DNA from: an uncultured Bacilli bacterium
GTDB lineage: Bacteria > Bacillota_I > Bacilli_A > RF39 > UBA660
DNA: 16,089 nt
Assembly (NCBI GenBank): GCA_947598455.1
Contig: CANQFI010000026.1
Span: 1-16,089, forward strand
Direction of reading: 5' to 3'
Part shown: piece after piece, positions 7,980 through 13,536 of the stretch
Numbering within the stretch: position 1 is the stretch's first letter
Layout: every line of letters begins with the position of its first letter
Translations under genes and position numbers: made by a program
Notes under the pieces: model-generated
Seen by the model: the letters and a program-made list of their open reading frames with translations, nothing else
What the model was told of the DNA's origin: nothing
Databases searched by the model: none

Positions 7980-9797
7980 ATGGCAAAAAGAACTTTAAGC
8001 AAAGTAGAATTCGAAATATTAGTAGATCAGTATTTAGCTAATGATATGCCTTTATCAATCATAATTGATACATATAATGTTACATATCCTCAAATGCATT
8101 TACTAGCTAATCGTGTAATAGGTTATGATCGTCAAATTGCTTATCTAACAGAAAATTACGATTCTTCTTTATCAAATGAACATGATGAAGGACTTTTATC
8201 CATACCTCATAATATTGAAGAACAAAATCCTTTTAATAAGGAAGAACATAATGAACAATTTAAAAGGTTAGCCGAAATAAAAGAACAATTAGCTAAGTTA
8301 TCAAACCTTGAAACTATTTCTACTTTACAAGATAAATTAAATAAGAAAAAAAAGGAATTATCTAATTTTGATTATAATCTAATTCAAAGGATTGAAAAAT
8401 TTGTTAATGACCTAGATCATATGCAAGAAAATAATCAAACTATTGACTATCTTTTAGCTATTAATGGTATTTTTCCTAAAGATTTACCTTCTTTTGACCA
8501 TTTATATAATTCTTATTTAAATTGCCAACAAGAAATATTAACAATTGAGCAACAATTGCAACAATTGAATGAAGTACCTAAAACTAGCAAAGTTTTAAAT
8601 AAAGAATACGAAACTATAAGAGAACAATTAGTTATTCGCAATATTAAATTAGTTAATTGGTGTATAAGAACATTTTTTAATGGCATTCCTTTACCTAAAG
8701 AAGAAGCTCAAATGTATGGCTTAGAAGGTTTAATTAAAGCAATTAATAGTTTTGATTATACTTTAGGCTATCAATTTTCATCTTATGCCGTACCTACAAT
8801 CACTCATAATATTCAAAGATATTTTGAAGAAATGATGGGTATTTCATGGCGTGATTTTATAAAGAAAGAATCAATTAATTATTATCGTCGTTTAATGAAA
8901 GAAGCTGATCCAAAACATAAAGGTCAAATTACTCCTGAAGAACTAGCAGAAATGGGGCTTGTTCCTTATACAGCTAAAGCCATTGCCAATATTGATGAAA
9001 TGAAACAATTTATTCCTATGGCTGATGCTTTTAAAGAATCAGAACAAGAATATCCTAATCATCCTCGCTATGAAATGCCAACTACTTTTGAAGATTATAA
9101 TTCCATAGATGAATACGAAGATGGAACAATGGAAGAGAGTAGTGAAGTATTTGATGAAGTAGTTGAATATCATCTCCTAAGAGAAGAATTATTATCAATA
9201 ATAAAAACTTTACCATATAAAGAACAAGAAATTATTATTCATCGATATGGTTTAAATGGTGAAGAACCAAAAACTTTAGAAAGTCTTGCCAAAATGTATG
9301 AGATTACTCCTGAAAGAGTAAGACAAATTGAAGCTAAAGCTCTTCGTAGATTTAGACATCCTGCTCGTTCTAAATTTTTAAGACCATTCTATGGTGAAAG
9401 ATCACATAGTTCTTCAATGTACTATGACTCAAAAACCAGCTCTGCTACACTTACCAATAATATATATACTTATTTAGTCGATTTATTAAAAGCTCATCTT
9501 ACTTTTCCTGGTATTTTAAGGTTTTTAAAAATGCGCTACAATATAGAATGGTCAATGGATGATTTAACTAGAGCTATTTCTTCATTAAATAAACTCTATA
9601 TAATTATTCATCAATTATTAAATGAAGATAAAACAATAGGCGAAATAATTGATGAATTAAATAAAGGTGAAATGCATTATATTATTTTCGGTAGTGAATA
9701 CTCTAACTGGCTTAATGGCTTTTCAGAAAATTTAATTAAAAATATTATAAATAAATATGAGATAGTCGATATTAATGTTGCTAAATTAAAAGTTTAA
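7980..9797 (+). CDS. Atypical sigma-70-family protein with N- and C-terminal extensions
   Basis: This is a predicted RNA polymerase sigma-like factor of 605 residues. Residues 1-50 look like a small helix-turn-helix, and about 90-135 and 180-220 are coiled-coil-prone. A region 2-like domain starts at RN (220-221) and includes GLEGLIKAI and FDYTLGYQFSSYAVP (258-272), ending near 287. A region 3-like stretch follows. Region 4 (about 399-461) is strongly RpoD-like: TLPYKEQEIIIHRYGL, then TLESLAKMYEITPERVRQIEAKALRRFRHP. The last 140 residues are not recognised. The region 2 segment YAVP...QRY resembles SigB/SigF/SigG rather than RpoD, whose paired tryptophans are absent. It lies 26 bases after the helicase gene with GAGGTG as ribosome site and no terminator between, so co-transcription is likely. 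It is probably not the housekeeping sigma; the promoters it might read are unknown. Confidence 0.8.
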   Translation: MAKRTLSKVEFEILVDQYLANDMPLSIIIDTYNVTYPQMHLLANRVIGYDRQIAYLTENYDSSLSNEHDEGLLSIPHNIEEQNPFNKEEHNEQFKRLAEIKEQLAKLSNLETISTLQDKLNKKKKELSNFDYNLIQRIEKFVNDLDHMQENNQTIDYLLAINGIFPKDLPSFDHLYNSYLNCQQEILTIEQQLQQLNEVPKTSKVLNKEYETIREQLVIRNIKLVNWCIRTFFNGIPLPKEEAQMYGLEGLIKAINSFDYTLGYQFSSYAVPTITHNIQRYFEEMMGISWRDFIKKESINYYRRLMKEADPKHKGQITPEELAEMGLVPYTAKAIANIDEMKQFIPMADAFKESEQEYPNHPRYEMPTTFEDYNSIDEYEDGTMEESSEVFDEVVEYHLLREELLSIIKTLPYKEQEIIIHRYGLNGEEPKTLESLAKMYEITPERVRQIEAKALRRFRHPARSKFLRPFYGERSHSSSMYYDSKTSSATLTNNIYTYLVDLLKAHLTFPGILRFLKMRYNIEWSMDDLTRAISSLNKLYIIIHQLLNEDKTIGEIIDELNKGEMHYIIFGSEYSNWLNGFSENLIKNIINKYEIVDINVAKLKV

Positions 9798-9827
9798 AAA
9801 ACAGATGTAATTTTTACATCTGTTTTT
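9797..9827. terminator. Bidirectional terminator shared by the sigma-like gene and map
   Basis: A perfect 14-bp inverted repeat (9797-9810 with 9814-9827) has a TTT loop. On the plus strand it ends in five T; on the minus strand the A run at 9796-9801 gives a run of U. It begins at the last base of the plus-strand TAA and covers part of the minus-strand map stop codon (9826-9828), so one hairpin serves both convergent genes. Confidence 0.88.
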
Positions 9828-10608
9828 ACTTTATAATATCTTCTGGATCTAACTCCACATCTCGTCTTGTTAATATTTCATAGCCATCATCTGTAACTAA
9901 TACCGTATGTTCAAAATGAGCACTATTCTTATCATCATCAGTGCATATTGTCCAATTATCATCTAACATATAAATATCAGCCGTTCCTAAATTTAACATT
10001 GGTTCAACAGCTATAACATTACCTGTATGTAAAGTAGGGCCTTTCTTTTCAGTACCATAATTTGGAACATCAGGGTCCATATGAACTTTATCTCCAACCC
10101 CATGACCAACTAATTCTCTAACAACTCCCAAATTATATTTTCTTGCTGTTTTAAATACGGCATGACCAATATCTCCCGTAGTACAACCATCATGAATTGC
10201 TTTAAGACCATTCATTAATGATTCCTCAGTCCATTTAAGTAACTCTTCATCTTTTTTACAATTTGGTTTACCGACAATATAACTCCAAGCTGAATCTCCA
10301 TGATATCCTTGATAACAAGCTCCTATATCTAACTTTACAATGTCTCCTTCTTTTAACTTACGATGTGATGGAATTCCATGAACAACTTCATTATTAATAC
10401 TTATACAAATACTCCCAGGAAATCCATATAATCCTTCAAAAGAACAAGTACAACCTTTGCTTTCAATAAATTCTTTGGCTAATCTATCTAATTCCTTTGT
10501 ACTAATTCCTGGTTTAATAAATTGTTGTAAATATTTATGAGTAAGACCTACAACTTTACCAGCTTCTCTTAATTTATTAATTTCATCTTCAGTTCTTGTA
10601 ACAATCAT
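9826..10608 (-). CDS. map: Methionine aminopeptidase, type I
   Basis: This cytoplasmic metalloenzyme removes the initiator methionine from new proteins whose second residue is small. The 260-residue product matches the type I family in length. The five metal ligands are visible: D94, D105 (in the DIGACYQGYHGD block), H169 (ELVGHGVG), E202 (AVEPM) and E233 (HFEHT). The substrate-contacting histidines H77 (VVHGIP) and H176 are also present. There is no N-terminal zinc-binding extension of the SEC-C type. GAGGTG (10614-10619, minus strand) lies 5 bases before the start. It is transcribed alone, convergent with the sigma-like gene and divergent from trkA. Confidence 0.96.
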   Translation of the reverse strand: MIVTRTEDEINKLREAGKVVGLTHKYLQQFIKPGISTKELDRLAKEFIESKGCTCSFEGLYGFPGSICISINNEVVHGIPSHRKLKEGDIVKLDIGACYQGYHGDSAWSYIVGKPNCKKDEELLKWTEESLMNGLKAIHDGCTTGDIGHAVFKTARKYNLGVVRELVGHGVGDKVHMDPDVPNYGTEKKGPTLHTGNVIAVEPMLNLGTADIYMLDDNWTICTDDDKNSAHFEHTVLVTDDGYEILTRRDVELDPEDIIK

Positions 10609-10631
10609 TATTACACCTCAATTCCTTAAGT

Positions 10632-10640
10632 ATTATAACA
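10632..10640 (-). promoter_or_regulatory. Extended -10 promoter of map
   Basis: The minus strand reads TGTTATAAT from 10640 down to 10632, a perfect extended -10 element (TGnTATAAT). No good -35 is seen at 16-18 bases, which is acceptable for extended -10 promoters. Transcription would start near 10625, about 17 bases before the map start codon. Confidence 0.65.
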
Positions 10641-10664
10641 CAATCTAACAATTATTGAGTATTT

Positions 10665-10679
10665 ATAGTTTATAACTAT
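10665..10679. promoter_or_regulatory. Inverted repeat between divergent map and trkA promoters
   Basis: ATAGTT (10665-10670), spacer TAT, AACTAT (10674-10679) form a perfect 6-bp dyad. It coincides with the region where a -35 element of trkA would fall and lies upstream of the map -10. It could be an operator, but in AT-rich DNA a dyad of this size may also be chance. Confidence 0.3.
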
Positions 10680-10687
10680 TTAAAAAA

Positions 10688-10696
10688 TGATATAAT
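10688..10696 (+). promoter_or_regulatory. Extended -10 promoter of trkA-trkH
   Basis: TGATATAAT (10688-10696) is a perfect extended -10 element. The best -35-like match is TTTATA at 10669-10674, with a short 14-base... spacing to the TATAAT box of 16 bases. Initiation would fall near 10702-10704, only about 10 bases before ATG 10713. Confidence 0.65.
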
Positions 10697-10712
10697 AACA
10701 AAGGTGATTAAA

Positions 10713-12068
10713 ATGAACATAATAATCGTCGGTATTGGTAAACTTGGTGAATATTTAGCTAAGAACTTAGCTAAAGAAAATGAAGTAACTTTAATTGATA
10801 ATAATTTTTTAAAAACTCAAGATATTATTAATAATGAAGATGTTAATTATTTAATTGGTAATGGCCTTGATTCCAATGTTTTAATAGAAGCCGGTATTGC
10901 CGATTGTGATATTTTAATTAGTACTATGGAAAAAGATGAACAAAATATTATGTGTTCTTTATTAGGTAAAAAATTAGGAGCTAAAAGAACTATTGCTCGT
11001 ATTCGTACTCCAGAATATGCTAATTTCATTAATATTTTAAAAGAAGAGCTAGGTCTTTCAATGTCTATTAATCCTGAATATATAACAGCTGAATATATTG
11101 CTCGTATCTTAAGTATTCCCAGTGCCCTAGATGTAACAACCTTCTTTAAAGGACGTATTGAAATGATTTCTCTTATCGTAAAAGATCAAAGTATGTTAGC
11201 TGGTCAAACTATTCATAATCTTACTCAAAAATTAAATTTTAATATCATAGTTTGTGCTATTAATCGTGATCAAGATATTATCATTCCTAAAGGTAATACT
11301 AAAATTCAAGTAGGGGATAAATTACATATAACAGGTACTCCTAAAGATATTAATAAATTTTTAAAGTATGCTAAACTAATTGGTAGTAAGACAAAATCGG
11401 TTATGATAAGTGGTGGCTCTAATACTGCTATTTATTTATCTAAAATGTTAATTGATATGGATATCAAAGTTAAATTAATTGAATTAGATCCTGAAAGATG
11501 TAAATTCTTAAGTGAAGTCTTACCTAAAGCTTTAATAATTAATGGTGATGTTTCTGATCAAAATCTTTTATATGAAGAAGGTATCGAAAAATGTGATGCT
11601 TTTATATCTTTAAATAGTATTGATGAAGAAAATATTGTCTATTCTATGTTTGTTTCTCGTTTAAATATTCCTAAAATAATTACTAAAGTCAATCATATTG
11701 ACTTAGATGGTGTCGTTGAACAAGCTAAAATAAGTACCGTCATAACTCCCCATAAAATAGCTTCTAATCAAATCTTAAGATATATTAAAGCTATGCAAAA
11801 TAGTAAAGAGAGTAGTTCTGAATCAATTTATCGTCTAGAAGATGATAAATTCGCTATTTTAGAATTTAAAATAAAAAAAGATTTTGCTTATCCTAATAGT
11901 AAATTAAAAGAATTAAAAATCAAAGATGGCGTTTTAATTGCTGCTATCCTACGTGGTCGAAATATAACATTCCCTAGTGGTAACGATGAAATAAAACTTA
12001 ATGATACAATTATTCTTATTGTAAGCAATAAATGTAATATTAAAGATATTAATGACATATTGGAGTAG
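10713..12068 (+). CDS. trkA: TrkA, NAD-binding regulatory subunit of Trk/Ktr potassium uptake
   Basis: TrkA is the cytoplasmic ring subunit that binds nucleotide and gates the TrkH channel. The 451-residue product is a full double RCK protein. The first Rossmann unit begins at once with VGIGKLGEYLA (G7-x-G9-x-x-G12) and has D29 at the end of the second strand. A TrkA-C-type domain follows at about 135-220. The second Rossmann unit starts near ISGGSNTA (G234) with E257 at the ribose position, and a second TrkA-C domain closes the protein. ATG 10713 is preferred over GTG 10704 because AAGGTGA (10701-10707) would be the ribosome site and the protein then starts MNIIIVG, as usual for TrkA. It is followed by trkH after 3 bases. 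Confidence 0.94.
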   Translation: MNIIIVGIGKLGEYLAKNLAKENEVTLIDNNFLKTQDIINNEDVNYLIGNGLDSNVLIEAGIADCDILISTMEKDEQNIMCSLLGKKLGAKRTIARIRTPEYANFINILKEELGLSMSINPEYITAEYIARILSIPSALDVTTFFKGRIEMISLIVKDQSMLAGQTIHNLTQKLNFNIIVCAINRDQDIIIPKGNTKIQVGDKLHITGTPKDINKFLKYAKLIGSKTKSVMISGGSNTAIYLSKMLIDMDIKVKLIELDPERCKFLSEVLPKALIINGDVSDQNLLYEEGIEKCDAFISLNSIDEENIVYSMFVSRLNIPKIITKVNHIDLDGVVEQAKISTVITPHKIASNQILRYIKAMQNSKESSSESIYRLEDDKFAILEFKIKKDFAYPNSKLKELKIKDGVLIAAILRGRNITFPSGNDEIKLNDTIILIVSNKCNIKDINDILE

Positions 12069-12071
12069 TAT

Positions 12072-13487
12072 ATGAAAAGTATTTTAAAATATATTGGTAA
12101 AGTCTTAATAGGTTTTTCTATTATTCTCGTCTTTCCTCTCATAGTTGCTTTAATCTACCATGAGTCTTTTAAAGGTTTCCTTATCCCATTAGTCTTAAGT
12201 CTTACTATTAGTTTAATCCTCAATTGTTTTAATATAAATAAAAAAAATCTTTATGCTAAAGATGGTTTTATTATCGTTGCTTTATCCTGGATAATTATTA
12301 GTATTTTAAGTGCTCTACCATTTATGATCACCCACCATATTTCTTTTATTAATGCTTTTTTTGAAGCCGTATCAGGTCTTACTACAACCGGAGCTACAAT
12401 CTTTAATGATGTCGAAAATTTAAATAAAAGCATTTTATTTTGGCGAAGCTTTACTCATTTTTTGGGTGGAATGGGGGTTTTAGCTTTTGTTATGGCTATT
12501 ATTCCTTTATCGAGTAATGATAAATCAATGCATGTTTTAAAAGCTGAAATGCCTGGACCAAGTGTCGCTAAATTAGTTCCAAGTTTAAAGAAAACTTTAT
12601 TATATCTTTACTTTATTTATCTAACTTTAACTTTAACCGAAATAGCTTTATTATTACTAGGTGGTCTTGATCTATTTGATAGTATCTTAATTTCTTTTTC
12701 TACCGCTGGTACAGGAGGTTTTTCCACTTTAAATACCAGTTTAGCTACATATAGTACCTTTAATCAATATGTTGTAGCTATTTTTATGTTCTTATTTGGT
12801 ATTAATTTTAATATTTATTTCTTATTATTAATGAAAAATTTTAAAAATGCTTTAAAAAGTGAAGAATTAAAGACTTATTTAATTATTTTTATCAGTGCTA
12901 TAGCAATTATTTTCCTTAATAGTTATCAATTATTTAGTAATATACATGAAGCTTTTAAAAATATCTTTTTTCATACTAGTTCAATAATGACTAGTACTGG
13001 TTTTAGTATTGGTGATATAAATATCTTTCCTACAACCAGTCGTATTATCTTTATTTGCTTAATGTTAATTAGTGCTTGTTCTGGCTCTACCTGTGGTGGT
13101 TTTAAAATAGCTAGATTAATAATTGTCTTTAAAACGATCAAAAGAGACTTTCTAAAACTAGTTCACCCTAATAGTGTCTATACCATAACTTATGAAGATA
13201 AAAAAGTCGATGAAGATACTATTAAAAATACCTGTACTTTTATGTTTCTATATTTCTTACTTATTTTATTTATTATGTTCATTATAAGTTTTGATGGCTA
13301 TTCTTTAGAAACAACAATTAATGCTGTTACTTCAACATTTGCCAATGTCGGTTTATGTTTTAATATTAATAATTTTAGCTCTTTTAGTAACTTATCAAAA
13401 ATAACTTTAAGTATTGGTATGTTATTAGGTCGCTTAGAAATATTTCCTATAATTGTCTTATTTACTAATTTAAGGTTAAAAAAATAG
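12072..13487 (+). CDS. trkH: TrkH/KtrB-family potassium channel subunit
   Basis: This integral membrane protein carries potassium across the cytoplasmic membrane as partner of TrkA. The 471-residue product has the fourfold TM-pore-TM layout of the TrkH/TrkG/KtrB family. The four selectivity-filter loops are recognisable: TTTGAT at 104-109, STAGTGGFS at 210-218, TSTGFS at 307-312, and ANVG at 424-427, each keeping its key glycine. Length is close to the usual 450-485 residues. The ribosome site TGGAG (12061-12065) lies within the end of trkA and only 3 bases separate the two genes, so they form one transcript and are probably translationally coupled. No terminator is seen after the stop codon. 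Confidence 0.93.
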   Translation: MKSILKYIGKVLIGFSIILVFPLIVALIYHESFKGFLIPLVLSLTISLILNCFNINKKNLYAKDGFIIVALSWIIISILSALPFMITHHISFINAFFEAVSGLTTTGATIFNDVENLNKSILFWRSFTHFLGGMGVLAFVMAIIPLSSNDKSMHVLKAEMPGPSVAKLVPSLKKTLLYLYFIYLTLTLTEIALLLLGGLDLFDSILISFSTAGTGGFSTLNTSLATYSTFNQYVVAIFMFLFGINFNIYFLLLMKNFKNALKSEELKTYLIIFISAIAIIFLNSYQLFSNIHEAFKNIFFHTSSIMTSTGFSIGDINIFPTTSRIIFICLMLISACSGSTCGGFKIARLIIVFKTIKRDFLKLVHPNSVYTITYEDKKVDEDTIKNTCTFMFLYFLLILFIMFIISFDGYSLETTINAVTSTFANVGLCFNINNFSSFSNLSKITLSIGMLLGRLEIFPIIVLFTNLRLKK

Positions 13488-13504
13488 TTATTTTGTATTA
13501 TAAT
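13476..13504 (+). promoter_or_regulatory. Possible promoter of the ABC transporter gene
   Basis: TATAAT (13499-13504) is a perfect -10 element; TTAAAA (13476-13481), 17 bases upstream inside the end of trkH, matches the -35 consensus at 4 of 6 positions. Transcription would start near 13511. Because no terminator follows trkH, read-through from trkA-trkH is also possible. Confidence 0.5.
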
Positions 13505-13536
13505 ATAAGTGTTCTAACCAAAGAAAGAGTGATGAT

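Noticed and set aside
4006..9797. Calling the helicase and sigma-like pair a phage-defence or restriction system
   Set aside because: The core is ResIII-like, but no nuclease, methyltransferase or other effector motif was seen in either protein or nearby, and the flanks are housekeeping genes.
10609..10712. Cyclic di-AMP (ydaO-type) or other riboswitch before the potassium uptake genes
   Set aside because: The region of about 104 bases is too short, AT-rich and shared with the divergent map promoter; no conserved riboswitch structure is visible.
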